Origin: Ponticaulis profundi
GTDB lineage: Bacteria > Pseudomonadota > Alphaproteobacteria > Caulobacterales > Hyphomonadaceae
Length of the DNA: 64,000 bases
Assembly: GCF_042659465.1 (NCBI RefSeq)
Contig: NZ_JBHSSW010000005.1
Location: 124,001-188,000 of the forward strand
Reading direction: 5' to 3'
The first letter of the stretch is position 1, and every line of letters begins with the position of its first letter. Below the pieces are notes generated by a model, which was not told where the DNA came from, searched no databases, and saw nothing but the letters and a program-made list of their open reading frames with translations. Of this stretch, positions 7,080-15,921 are shown piece by piece. The translations under genes and the position numbers were made by a program.

Positions 7080-8777
7080 TTAGTTATTGCTCTCCAGAAC
7101 GCGGCGACCAATCACCATGGCCTGGATCTCGCCAGCACCCTCGAAAATGTTGAGGATACGGGCATCGGCCAGAACGCGGCTGACCGGATATTCCATCGCG
7201 AAGCCATTACCGCCGTGAATTTGCAGCGCATTGTCCGCTGCCGCCCATGCCGCGCGCGCACCGAGCAGTTTCGCCATACCGGCTTCAAGGTCACAGCGTT
7301 TGCCAGAGTCTTTCTGACGTGCAGAGAAATAAGTGAGCTGACGCACACCGATCAGTTCTGCTGCCATCATCACAAGCTTGTTGGACACGCGTGGGAATTT
7401 GAAGAGCGGACGATTGAACTGGTTGCGGTCCAGCGCATAGCGAAGACCCAGTTCAAACGCACATTGCGCCACACCGATCGCGCGAGCGGCTGTCTGAATA
7501 CGCGCGCTTTCGAACGTCGCCATCAAATGCTTGAAGCCCATGCCTTCGACTTCACCAAGCAGGTTTTTCGCTGGCACTGAGAACTCATCGAAGCCGATTT
7601 CATACTCTTTCATGCCACGATAGCCGAGCACTTCAATCTCGCCGCCGGTCATGCCCTCTGCCGGGAATGGATTGTCATCGTCACCACGCGGCTTTTCCGC
7701 AAGGAACATGGACAAGCCAGAGAAATTGTTCGTTGCCGGGTCTGTCCGGGTGAGCACCGTCATCAGGTCAGCGCGGACCGGGTGCGTGATCCAGGTCTTG
7801 TTGCCCGTAATCTTGTAGACGTCATCGTCTTTGACAGCGCGCGTGCGCAGCGAGCCAAGGTCGGAGCCCGTGTTCGGTTCGGTGAAAACCGCCGTCGGCA
7901 AAATTTCACCGCTGGCGATGCCTGGCAGATATTTCTCTTTCTGCTCATCCGTGCCACCGATGAGGATCAGCTCAGCAGCAATCTCGGACCGGGTGCCGAG
8001 CGAGCCTGTACCGATATAACCGCGAGAGAGCTCTTCAGAGACAACGCACATCGCGGTCTTGCCCATGCCGAGACCACCAAAGTCTTCTGGAATGGTGAGA
8101 CCAAAGACACCGAGCTCAGCCATCTCATTGACGACATCCATCGGAATATAGGCGTTCTCAAGGTGCCATTCGTGCGCATAAGGCACGATCTTGTCATCCG
8201 AAAAGCGACGGAACTGGTCGCGGATCATATCCAGCGTTTCATCCAGGCCGGTATGCTCAACAGTTGCACGGCCAAGCGCGTCTGGCAAATGCGCTGCCGC
8301 GGCGAGCATGACGTCTGTGGTCTTGCCCTCTTTCAGGAAGCGCTGAATGGCGGGCGCATTCAGATGCGCAAGGCCAGCCTCAGAAACGCTGAAATCGACC
8401 GGGCGGATCACTTCGCCCTGGTTCATCGGAATGCCACCGATCAGCTGAGCGCTGTATTCTGCGAACAGGATTTGCGACAGCAGCGCTTCGATTTCGCCGA
8501 ATTTTCCATCTTCATCCAGGCGACGCGCCCAGGCTGCAACTTCGCGCAGCGTCTCGCCATAGGTCGCGAGCCAGCCAAAGCCGTGCGTGATGTGCTGTTC
8601 TGCGTCAAAGACAGCGCGGTCGACGCGGCCATCCTTCATGACTTTCGCACTGATCGCAGCTTTCGCTTCAGCGATATAAAGATCTACAGATTTAACGACC
8701 TCATCCATTGTGATGATCAGGTCGGACATGATTGGGCTGGATGAGGCCTGACCAGCCTCAATAACAGACGTACTCAT
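7080..8777 (-). CDS. mcd: (2S)-methylsuccinyl-CoA dehydrogenase (acyl-CoA dehydrogenase superfamily)
   Basis: 565 residues, about 170 longer than ordinary acyl-CoA dehydrogenases. The extra N-terminal domain contains EQHITHGFGWLATYGETLRE and GGIPMNQGE, which match my memory of Mcd of the ethylmalonyl-CoA pathway. The catalytic core shows FTEPNTGSDLGSL, NKTWITHP and the C-terminal FEGAGEIQAMVIGRRVLE. Mcd oxidises methylsuccinyl-CoA to mesaconyl-CoA with FAD, donating electrons to ETF. A strong AGGAGG precedes the ATG. Monocistronic. If not Mcd, it is a close relative with the same N-terminal extension. Confidence 0.82.
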   Translation of the reverse strand: MSTSVIEAGQASSSPIMSDLIITMDEVVKSVDLYIAEAKAAISAKVMKDGRVDRAVFDAEQHITHGFGWLATYGETLREVAAWARRLDEDGKFGEIEALLSQILFAEYSAQLIGGIPMNQGEVIRPVDFSVSEAGLAHLNAPAIQRFLKEGKTTDVMLAAAAHLPDALGRATVEHTGLDETLDMIRDQFRRFSDDKIVPYAHEWHLENAYIPMDVVNEMAELGVFGLTIPEDFGGLGMGKTAMCVVSEELSRGYIGTGSLGTRSEIAAELILIGGTDEQKEKYLPGIASGEILPTAVFTEPNTGSDLGSLRTRAVKDDDVYKITGNKTWITHPVRADLMTVLTRTDPATNNFSGLSMFLAEKPRGDDDNPFPAEGMTGGEIEVLGYRGMKEYEIGFDEFSVPAKNLLGEVEGMGFKHLMATFESARIQTAARAIGVAQCAFELGLRYALDRNQFNRPLFKFPRVSNKLVMMAAELIGVRQLTYFSARQKDSGKRCDLEAGMAKLLGARAAWAAADNALQIHGGNGFAMEYPVSRVLADARILNIFEGAGEIQAMVIGRRVLESNN

Positions 8778-9141
8778 ATTTTACGGCTTCCTCCTAAGTC
8801 ACTTACCCTACGTGACCTTTCCCGTCTTGATATATGTTGCATCGCAGCGAGGCAAATATTTTGGCCAATTTTCTACCTGAACAGGGCGGAACCAGCAGGG
8901 GGTGACGAAAAAGATCTGCAATTTATTTTCCTTACGTCAGAGAGACGCAGACGGATGCTGTTTTCCAAAAAATTCAATAGAACGCTGTTTTTTATCTGTT
9001 TTTAGAATTTTATTTTGATGCTTCGAAAACCATCAAGAGATGTAAATTCTGTAAGAAACAGCCTCTGACAGGAACCAACACCGCCTCATCCCTGTTTTCT
9101 CGACATACCCGGAAGCGGGAAGGAAGAAACGGAGGAATGTT
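8778..9141. other. Divergent promoter region of mcd and the PRC-barrel gene
   Basis: 364 bases without a gene. It is markedly AT-rich between about 8920 and 9050. It must hold the mcd promoter on the minus strand, for which I see no clean -35/-10 pair, and the promoter of the PRC-barrel gene, for which an EcfG-like site is visible at 9071-9096. Confidence 0.6.
9071..9096 (+). promoter_or_regulatory. Candidate EcfG/SigT general-stress promoter
   Basis: GGAAC at 9071-9075, a 17-base spacer, then TGTT at 9093-9096. The alphaproteobacterial EcfG consensus is GGAAC, 16-17 bases, CGTT, so one base differs. It lies 46 bases before the start of the PRC-barrel gene, and this class of gene is often stress-induced. 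Confidence 0.5.
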
Positions 9142-9687
9142 ATGAAAAATATCCTTATGACGACATCGCTGATGGTAGCACTTGCATCCCCAGCGGCCTT
9201 TGCAGGCGATAAAGACAAGAAACATGACGACATGAAGCCGAAAGCGGAAATCTCTTCCAGCGCAGCTTATGACGTCGAAACAACCGGCGAAATGGACACG
9301 GCAGAACTGCTGCCAGGCGAGTTCACGGATGACCATGATTGGGTCGGTAAAACGGTTTATGATGCTGACATGGTGAATGTTGGTGAAGTCGAGCGCATCG
9401 CATTTGATGAAGCCGGCGAAGTCAACACGATCATTATCGAAACAGGTGGCGTCCTCGACGTCGGCGGTGAAGAAGTGGTCGCATCTGCATCACAGTTTGA
9501 CGTCGTGATCTCCCAAGGTGACGAGTCTGACGCCGAAATTCAGCTGGCAATGACAGCTGATCAGATGGCTGAGCTGCCACGTTTCGACGAAGACTCAGTC
9601 TCAGACTACCCACTGTCTGACGACGACCTGATCGACGAAGACGTCGAAATGGATCTGGACGCTGAAGAAGCCGTCAAAGTCGACTAA
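9142..9687 (+). CDS. Exported acidic PRC-barrel domain protein
   Basis: 181 residues with a signal peptide cleaved after AAFA. The PRC-barrel lies at about 65-120 (DWVGKTVYDADMVNVGEVER, then EAGEVNTIIIETGGVLDVGG). The C-terminal 50 residues are very acidic (SDDDLIDEDVEMDLDAEE). PRC-barrel proteins bind RNA or protein partners; periplasmic acidic versions in alphaproteobacteria are linked to stress responses but poorly defined. GGAGGA precedes the ATG. A strong terminator follows, so it is monocistronic. Confidence 0.85.
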   Translation: MKNILMTTSLMVALASPAAFAGDKDKKHDDMKPKAEISSSAAYDVETTGEMDTAELLPGEFTDDHDWVGKTVYDADMVNVGEVERIAFDEAGEVNTIIIETGGVLDVGGEEVVASASQFDVVISQGDESDAEIQLAMTADQMAELPRFDEDSVSDYPLSDDDLIDEDVEMDLDAEEAVKVD

Positions 9688-9710
9688 TTCAGTCTCCGGT
9701 CTGTAAGAGA

Positions 9711-9738
9711 AAGCGGTGCGAAAGCACCGCTTTTTTTT
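9711..9738 (+). terminator. Rho-independent terminator of the PRC-barrel gene
   Basis: AAGCGGTGC, GAAA loop, GCACCGCTT, then a run of eight T. Confidence 0.92.
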
Positions 9739-9743
9739 ATGCG

Positions 9744-10835
9744 TCAGCTGCGCCAGCGAAGCGTGCGCGCCTCAATCGGATTTTCGAACTCGGCATTGGC
9801 GGAGCGCGCCTTGACCCAGGCCCGTTTGAGCACCTGATACCATTTTGCCTGCACATCGATATCATCAATCCACATCATGGCTTTCTGGTATTTCATGCCT
9901 TCATTCTGCAGATCGACCATCCGGCCATCCTGATTGAGGAACATGCGTGCAGCGGGTTTGAAGATCGGTAGCAGCACATTCAGCAACGGGGCGTTCGACC
10001 AGAATGTGATCTGGGTGATCACGGTCTTTTTCTCTTCCTGCGGCGTCAGGCAGGTCAGCGTCAGCAGGCTGGCCTGATCATTTTCGACGATTTCCCAGCG
10101 ATAGCCTGGAATCTGGAACAGGATTTCTGTGGTGACATTCCCACCGAACAGAGCCTTGTATGCCAGAGAATTGCCTGACGGCTGGTGCTTGGCGATCGCC
10201 CATCCGCGCGTGCGGGGCTCAAAGCGCTTTTCCTTGATCTTGAATCCGGCAGATGGTGGACGCCACCACCATTGATTATGCACGAATGGCACATGGGCCG
10301 GGTCCATCAGACCCACCACAGCATCATCCATATGCGCATTGAACACTTCGGAAATCACAAATTTCGGCTTGTCCGGCAGTGCGCCAAAATCGGGCGGCGG
10401 GACAATCGGCTCCGGATTGCGGCGCGGGTCTTCGGCGACATAGATAAAGACCATGCCATGGGCTTCATGCACCGGATAGGTACGGACACTGATCCGGGTC
10501 GGGTCGTATGGATCGCCCTCGACCAGTGACGGCATGTGACGACAGACGCCATCCGTTCCAAACCGCCAGCCATGATAAGGACACTCGACCGTCGGCTGGC
10601 CTTCGGTATCAACCTGTCGACCGGCAGATAGCGGCACAAGTCGGTGCGGACAGATGTCGCGCAGCGCAAAAGCCTGACCTTTTTCCGTCCGGCCAATCAT
10701 GACAGGCTGGTTCAGCACCATCATGCGGCGCTGCGTGCCAGCTTTCAGATCCTTGCTGGCTGCCACGAAATACCAGCTGTCCGTCAGCCAGCCTTCTTCG
10801 GTTTGCCCAAGCTTTCGTTCTGCGTCCAGCGCCAT
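9744..10835 (-). CDS. Rieske non-heme iron oxygenase, alpha subunit
   Basis: 363 residues. The Rieske [2Fe-2S] ligands are Cys62/His64 (ICPHR) and Cys85/His88 (CPYHGW). The mononuclear iron site is in VVGLMDPAHVPFVH. Length and layout fit the vanillate O-demethylase/PobA-like or sterol-type oxygenases rather than large dioxygenases. It is nine bases behind the M20 peptidase gene on the same strand, but no reductase or ferredoxin gene is nearby, so its electron donor lies elsewhere. The substrate is unknown. Confidence 0.9.
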   Translation of the reverse strand: MALDAERKLGQTEEGWLTDSWYFVAASKDLKAGTQRRMMVLNQPVMIGRTEKGQAFALRDICPHRLVPLSAGRQVDTEGQPTVECPYHGWRFGTDGVCRHMPSLVEGDPYDPTRISVRTYPVHEAHGMVFIYVAEDPRRNPEPIVPPPDFGALPDKPKFVISEVFNAHMDDAVVGLMDPAHVPFVHNQWWWRPPSAGFKIKEKRFEPRTRGWAIAKHQPSGNSLAYKALFGGNVTTEILFQIPGYRWEIVENDQASLLTLTCLTPQEEKKTVITQITFWSNAPLLNVLLPIFKPAARMFLNQDGRMVDLQNEGMKYQKAMMWIDDIDVQAKWYQVLKRAWVKARSANAEFENPIEARTLRWRS

Positions 10836-10844
10836 GCCTGCTCT

Positions 10845-12338
10845 CTATCTCGCTTCGCTTGTCATGGCCTTTATGATCTGAGCATAGCCGCGCGCAAGGC
10901 GGCCAACATTCTCAACCGAAATTCGTTCATTTGTGCCATGAAAGCCGTTCAGGTCTTCAATCGGTATCACACTCGGCGCAAATCTGTAGACATTGTCAGA
11001 AATTTCCACAGTCCAGCGCGCATCCGTCGCACCTATCACCAGACCGGGCGCAGCCGGGGCACCATCGCCGGTTTCCGTCGCCACCGATGCAAGCACCTGA
11101 TAGGCGCGATTGTCGGTCGGAGAGACAGGGGAAGCTGACGAGCTGATTCCGCCCGTTTCATCAAAATCGGCACTGACACCCTCAAGATCGCCAATGACAT
11201 CACGCACATGAGCGAGCACCGAATCCGGTGAGTCATTCGGATGGACCCGAAAGTTCACGAGCGCGGTCGATTTTTGAGGCAGAACATTCTCCTTGATGGA
11301 GCCCTGCAGCATGGTTGGCGCCGTGGTGGTCCGGATGATCGCGTTCGCTGCGCCGGTCTTTGTGAACTCTTTTTCCAGCATGCCGCGAAACAGCCAGACA
11401 TTGGCAAAGGCCATGCGCTGAAGAAATGGCATGTCGGACGCGGTTGCCTGGATCATTTCGGACACAGGTGGCCTGGAGAAATCGGCTGGCATCTGATTTT
11501 CTTCCAGCGCAACAATCGCCCGGGATAATTGCACATTGGCGGAGTTGCGCGGTGGTTGAGAGGAATGACCGCCAGCCGCTTCGGATGTCAGACGGATGGT
11601 CACATAGCCCTTTTCTGATACCCCAATCATACCAACCGGCGTGCCTGTAAGCGGGAAGGGATCGACCACGACGAAGCCTTCATCGAGCACCATTTCCATC
11701 CGCAGACCGCGGTCTTTCAGATAGGCAACACCGGCGCGGGCGCCGCTGCCGGAGACCTCTTCGTCATGTCCCAGCATGATGAAGACTGTCCGTTCCGGCT
11801 GATATCCTGTGGAGGCGAGCGCTTCAGCAGCCTCCATGATCGCGATAAGCGAGGCCTTATTGTCGAGCGTGCCGCGCCCATAGACATGACCATCGACGAT
11901 GCGGCCAGCAAAAGGCGGCGCGGTCCAGTCATCTTCCGTTCCGATATTCACTGGCACGACATCCTGGTGCGCCATCAGCAAAATCGGGTCGAGGTCCGGA
12001 TTGCTGCCCTGCCATTCATACAGGAGGGTCAGATCTGCGATATGCGTTTTGCTGGCAGCCTGGTGAAAGGCCGGATAGCTGGCTTCCAGATAGGCTTCGA
12101 GCTCTCGCCATGGTCCTTCGCGGCCAGGCAGCGGATCGCCCGCCTGCAATGTGATGGTTCGAATCTGCAGCACATCACTCAGACGACCTGCTGCCATGTC
12201 GGTGTCGATCACCGGGGTTTCGGGAAGCGCGATCCGGTCCGCTCCGACGGCTCCACCGAATGTAAAAGTCCGAATAACGACAATGGCCACCAAACCAACC
12301 AGACAGGCCAGAATGCCCAATAGTAAACCTCTGATCAT
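10845..12338 (-). CDS. Membrane-anchored M20-family carboxypeptidase (CPS1-like)
   Basis: 497 residues with an N-terminal membrane helix (about 4-24). The metal site is complete: MAHQDVVPV, the bridging Asp in GRGTLDNKAS, and GHDEEVSGSGA. It resembles yeast carboxypeptidase S and PM20D1-type enzymes, which hydrolyse peptides or N-acyl amino acids. The active site probably faces the periplasm. It is the first gene of a two-gene unit with the Rieske oxygenase; that pairing may mean a shared amide or N-acyl substrate, which is inference only. Confidence 0.9.
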   Translation of the reverse strand: MIRGLLLGILACLVGLVAIVVIRTFTFGGAVGADRIALPETPVIDTDMAAGRLSDVLQIRTITLQAGDPLPGREGPWRELEAYLEASYPAFHQAASKTHIADLTLLYEWQGSNPDLDPILLMAHQDVVPVNIGTEDDWTAPPFAGRIVDGHVYGRGTLDNKASLIAIMEAAEALASTGYQPERTVFIMLGHDEEVSGSGARAGVAYLKDRGLRMEMVLDEGFVVVDPFPLTGTPVGMIGVSEKGYVTIRLTSEAAGGHSSQPPRNSANVQLSRAIVALEENQMPADFSRPPVSEMIQATASDMPFLQRMAFANVWLFRGMLEKEFTKTGAANAIIRTTTAPTMLQGSIKENVLPQKSTALVNFRVHPNDSPDSVLAHVRDVIGDLEGVSADFDETGGISSSASPVSPTDNRAYQVLASVATETGDGAPAAPGLVIGATDARWTVEISDNVYRFAPSVIPIEDLNGFHGTNERISVENVGRLARGYAQIIKAMTSEAR

Positions 12339-12478
12339 GCTTTCCTCCCCGAAGTGTTAAGAACCTTAGCCGGTCCCTTAATCCTTGTCTCTCGCTGAAC
12401 CGGCTTCCCGTGCGAAACATTGGTGTCTTTTTTACACTTGGGGCGAAGAATACGGTTTTTGGGGATGAGGAAAAACCG

Positions 12479-13006
12479 ATGAAATCGCTCGACATTTCGG
12501 TGCTGATTCTGGAAGACAATCATCAAATGCGAATGCTGATGACGACGATCCTGAACGGGCTCGGCATTCGACAGGTTTCCGGTGCAGAATGTGTGGATGA
12601 AGCCATCGACCGCTGTCTGCATAATCAATACGATATTTTTCTGGTGGACCAATTGCTGCGCGGTCGCGATTCGGGCCTACGCTTTGTGAAATGGTTGCGC
12701 ATGTCGGGCGAAAGCCGTGCCCCCATGGCACCCGTGATTACCATTTCATCTTTCTCGGAACGCAGCCGGATCATTGAGGCGATCAATGCCGGTGTTGATG
12801 AATTTCTGGTCAAACCGCTACGCCCTGTCGATATGGCGCGACGCATTCAGGCTGTTGGCATGAAACGCCGCAAATTTGTCAGAACAGGCGATTATTTCGG
12901 CCCTTGTCGGCGTCGACTGCCCGTTCCGGCCAATTTTACAGGCCCTTATCGACGCGCCGACGACATGGTCGATCAGGACGATGATCTGATGTTTGAGCTC
13001 GACTAG
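12479..13006 (+). CDS. Single-domain response regulator with GPxRR tail motifs
   Basis: 175 residues from the ATG at 12479, with GAGG about nine bases upstream; an upstream in-frame start at 12410 adds a non-homologous segment. Receiver features are the acidic pocket LEDNHQ, the phospho-acceptor Asp57 (IFLVDQ) and the conserved Lys in EFLVKPLRP. There is no output domain. After the receiver come two copies of a GPxRR motif (FGPCRRR and TGPYRRAD), seen in a family of alphaproteobacterial regulators without a known role. No kinase is adjacent. Confidence 0.88.
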   Translation: MKSLDISVLILEDNHQMRMLMTTILNGLGIRQVSGAECVDEAIDRCLHNQYDIFLVDQLLRGRDSGLRFVKWLRMSGESRAPMAPVITISSFSERSRIIEAINAGVDEFLVKPLRPVDMARRIQAVGMKRRKFVRTGDYFGPCRRRLPVPANFTGPYRRADDMVDQDDDLMFELD

Positions 13007-13147
13007 AGAGCAGTCTCAGACGTTTGCTCAAAGCGCTGCTTATTTATGCCTCACACGCGAGCGTTCCGGGGCACGTTCCAAGCCTTTACTGGACAGACAG
13101 GAAATATCCCGCCTAGTTTGCTACCCAATGTGCGGTCTTGCCGCAGC

Positions 13148-13166
13148 TCGGACAATTCCTGTCCGA
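13148..13166. repeat. Inverted repeat in the agcS leader
   Basis: TCGGACA (13148-13154) and TGTCCGA (13160-13166) with a 5-base spacer, 28 bases before the agcS start. It could be a leader hairpin or an operator. Confidence 0.4.
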
Positions 13167-13194
13167 TCGGGGTTACAAAGTTTAAGGGGCGCTC

Positions 13195-14646
13195 ATGGAA
13201 GCGATTGCCAATTTTATTGATACGGTAAACTCGTATGTCTGGGGATCAGACGCGGTACCGTATCCTCCCGTTCTGTTGCTGTTGCTCGGAGTGGGTCTCT
13301 ACCTGACCATTCGACTGGGCTTCATGCCCATCCGGAAAATCCCATATGCCTTCGGTCAGCTGTTCAACCACCAGCACGACAAGGACGAAGGCGATGTAAC
13401 GCCATTCGGCGCCCTGATGACGGCGCTCTCCTCGACCATCGGTACCGGTAATATCGCAGGCGTCGCCGTGGCGATTGCGGTTGGCGGACCGGGTGCAGTC
13501 TTCTGGATGTGGATGACGGCTCTGGTGGGCATGGCGTCCAAATATGCAGAGGCTGTGCTGGCGGTGAAATACCGCGAAGTGGATGGCGCCGGACGCCATG
13601 TCGGCGGACCGATGTATTACATCAAGAATGGCATGGGTTCGAAATGGGTCTGGCTCGGCTTTGTCTTTGCCGCCTTCGGTGTGCTGGCAAGCTGGGGCAC
13701 AGGCGCAAGCATCCAGGCGAACGCCATCGCGGATGCGGTCCGTGCAAACTATGGTATTCCTGCCTGGGCGACCGGGCTTGTCCTCGCCGGCGCTGCCGGC
13801 GCTGTGATTCTTGGGGGTATCACCCGGATCGCAGCTGTCGCCGAAAAGCTGGTTCCGGCCATGGCGATTGCTTACCTGATTGCGGGTCTCATCTGTGTCG
13901 CAATCAACATTGAGGGCGTCCCGGCAGCATTCGGCCAGATTTTCAGCCAGGCCTTTGGCTTCCGTGAAGCTGGCGCAGGTATTTCCATCGGTCTCATCCT
14001 GCTCGCAATGCAGAAAGGTGTCGCCCGCGGCATTTTCTCGAACGAAGCTGGCCAGGGTTCTGCGCCGATTGCGCACGCTGCGGCCCGCAACAAAGACCCG
14101 GTCAACCAGGGTATTGTTGCGATGCTTGGTACCTTCATCGACACCATCATCGTGTGTACCATCACGGCGCTGGTCATCCTGACATCCAACATCATCGACC
14201 CGAGCTGTGCGCCATTTGTGCGCCCCGAACTGCTCACCTTGCCAGCAGGCTGTGAGACGAGCTCGCCACTCACCGTGTCGGCGTTTGAAGAAGCGCTCCC
14301 AGGCATTGGCAACCACATTGTCGCCATTGGTCTTGTGATCTTCGGCTTCACCACAATCCTCGGCTGGAGCTATTATGGCGAACGCTGCTGTGAATTCCTC
14401 TTCGGTGAGAAATCAGTTCTGCCGTTCAAGATTTCCTGGATTCTCGTGGTGTTTGGCGGCGCGTGCGTTCTGCTGCTGGAACGCGATCCGGAAGTGACGG
14501 ATGTGGTCACGCTGTTCTGGTCTCTCGCCGATACCCTGACGGGTCTGATGGCGGCGCCAAACCTGATCGCGCTGCTGGTCATGTCTCCGCTGGTCGCCAA
14601 AATGACCAAGGAGTATTTCGACCGCAAGGATACGCCAGACGCCTAA
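13195..14646 (+). CDS. agcS: Alanine/glycine:cation symporter (AGCS family)
   Basis: 483 residues with about ten membrane helices. Family motifs include ALMTALSSTIGTGNIAGVAV near residue 75 and GIFSNEAGQGSAPIAHAAAR near 280. It imports D- or L-alanine or glycine with sodium ions across the inner membrane. AAGGGG precedes the ATG. The gene is flanked by its own leader palindrome and a strong terminator, so it is monocistronic. Confidence 0.93.
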   Translation: MEAIANFIDTVNSYVWGSDAVPYPPVLLLLLGVGLYLTIRLGFMPIRKIPYAFGQLFNHQHDKDEGDVTPFGALMTALSSTIGTGNIAGVAVAIAVGGPGAVFWMWMTALVGMASKYAEAVLAVKYREVDGAGRHVGGPMYYIKNGMGSKWVWLGFVFAAFGVLASWGTGASIQANAIADAVRANYGIPAWATGLVLAGAAGAVILGGITRIAAVAEKLVPAMAIAYLIAGLICVAINIEGVPAAFGQIFSQAFGFREAGAGISIGLILLAMQKGVARGIFSNEAGQGSAPIAHAAARNKDPVNQGIVAMLGTFIDTIIVCTITALVILTSNIIDPSCAPFVRPELLTLPAGCETSSPLTVSAFEEALPGIGNHIVAIGLVIFGFTTILGWSYYGERCCEFLFGEKSVLPFKISWILVVFGGACVLLLERDPEVTDVVTLFWSLADTLTGLMAAPNLIALLVMSPLVAKMTKEYFDRKDTPDA

Positions 14647-14678
14647 CCTGACGTTGCGTCATAATTCTGACCGAAACG

Positions 14679-14707
14679 CCCCGAAAGCTACGGCTTTCGG
14701 GGTTTTT
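14679..14707 (+). terminator. Terminator of agcS
   Basis: CCCCGAAAGC, 4-base loop, GCTTTCGGGG, then five T. Confidence 0.92.
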
Positions 14708-14789
14708 CAATTTCAGGCCTTTTCACACGCAACATGACGCGCCTTGCAGCGTTAGGCCTGGGACGCACACATCAGAGGACATCCATTTC

Positions 14790-15821
14790 ATGAAAAGTTT
14801 CGCGATCCTGTCGACCGTCGCGCTCGTCGGCACATTGGTGCTTGCAAGCCTGACGTCAGCCGAACCGGAAGCAAACGTGAAGGCACCCGCCTATGATGCG
14901 AAACTGACGGAATATGAATACCCATTCGAGGTCCGCAGCTATGCCTTTGAAAGCCAGCAGCAGGACCTCGAAATGGCCTATATGTATCTGCCAGCAGACG
15001 CGGGACAGACCACAATCGTTCTGATGCATGGCAAGAACTTCAATGGTGCCTATTGGGAAGAGACAGCCCGCTATCTGAATGCAAAAGGTTATGGGGTTCT
15101 GATCCCGGATCAGATCGGATTTGGCAAATCATCTAAACCGCGCGCTTATCAGTACAGCTTCAATCAGCTTGCCGCGAACACGCGCGACCTGATGACCGAG
15201 CTTGGCATCGAAAAGGCTGTCATTCTGGGTCATTCCATGGGCGGCATGGTCGCAAGTCGGTTTGCCCTCTCCTATCCGGAGCAGACGGAAAAGCTGGTGC
15301 TTGTGAACCCGATTGGTCTGGAAGACTATCTCGACTACACAACCTATCCGACCATTTCAGACGCTTATGAGAGCGAGCTGAAAAAGACTGGCGAAAGCAT
15401 CATCGCCTATCAGAAAAAGAATTATTATGATGGCGCCTGGAACGAAGATTACGAGGCACTGACGCTTCCACTACGCGGCTGGCTGAACGGTCCGGACAAA
15501 GACACGCTCGCCTATGTTGCGGCCCTGACCTATGACATGATCCTGACCCAGCCCGTGGTAAATGACTTCAGCGAGCTGACGGTCCCGACATCACTCATCC
15601 TTGGCACACGGGACCGGACGGGACCGAACCGCGCCAACAAGCGAGACGGCGTGGACTATGAGCTCGGACGTTATGATGAACTGGGCGAAACGGTCACAGC
15701 CATGATACCGAACGCAGACCTCATTGAGCTGGATGACCTGGGACACCTGCCGCATATCGAAGCTTTCGACCGCTTCACGCCAGCGCTCGATCGGGCTCTG
15801 GGTGAGACGTCAGCACCTTAA
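14790..15821 (+). CDS. Exported alpha/beta-hydrolase
   Basis: 343 residues with a signal peptide (cleavage near LTSA-EPEA). Oxyanion region MHGKNFNGAYW, nucleophile elbow GHSMGG, acid near GTRDRTGP and His in DLGHLPHIEAF. It looks like an epoxide hydrolase/haloalkane dehalogenase-type lipase moved to the periplasm. The substrate is unknown. A hairpin follows the stop codon. Confidence 0.87.
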   Translation: MKSFAILSTVALVGTLVLASLTSAEPEANVKAPAYDAKLTEYEYPFEVRSYAFESQQQDLEMAYMYLPADAGQTTIVLMHGKNFNGAYWEETARYLNAKGYGVLIPDQIGFGKSSKPRAYQYSFNQLAANTRDLMTELGIEKAVILGHSMGGMVASRFALSYPEQTEKLVLVNPIGLEDYLDYTTYPTISDAYESELKKTGESIIAYQKKNYYDGAWNEDYEALTLPLRGWLNGPDKDTLAYVAALTYDMILTQPVVNDFSELTVPTSLILGTRDRTGPNRANKRDGVDYELGRYDELGETVTAMIPNADLIELDDLGHLPHIEAFDRFTPALDRALGETSAP

Positions 15822-15840
15822 ATCTCACCTACGGTGAGAT
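15822..15840 (+). terminator. Hairpin after the exported hydrolase
   Basis: ATCTCACC (15822-15829), 3-base loop, GGTGAGAT (15833-15840), followed only by GTTT, so a weak terminator at best. Confidence 0.5.
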
Positions 15841-15921
15841 GTTTCCCTTGTGATGCTGGACTGGCTGTCCAATAACGATAGCCATCTAGCATAAAGAAAC
15901 ATCACACAGGGGAGACGATAT

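Noticed and set aside
7782..8744. 320-residue frame on the plus strand
   Set aside because: Shadow of mcd, which has clear motifs and a strong ribosome site.
13063..13085. EcfG-type promoter on the minus strand
   Set aside because: GGAAC-N17 is followed by CGTG rather than CGTT, and no minus-strand gene follows.
13019..13150. Glycine riboswitch before agcS
   Set aside because: A GGACAG string is present, but the CAGGCAAAA-type core and the paired aptamer stems are not.
13246..14316. 356-residue frame on the minus strand
   Set aside because: It is the complement of agcS; its His/Asp/Arg-rich content is the shadow of the membrane protein codons.
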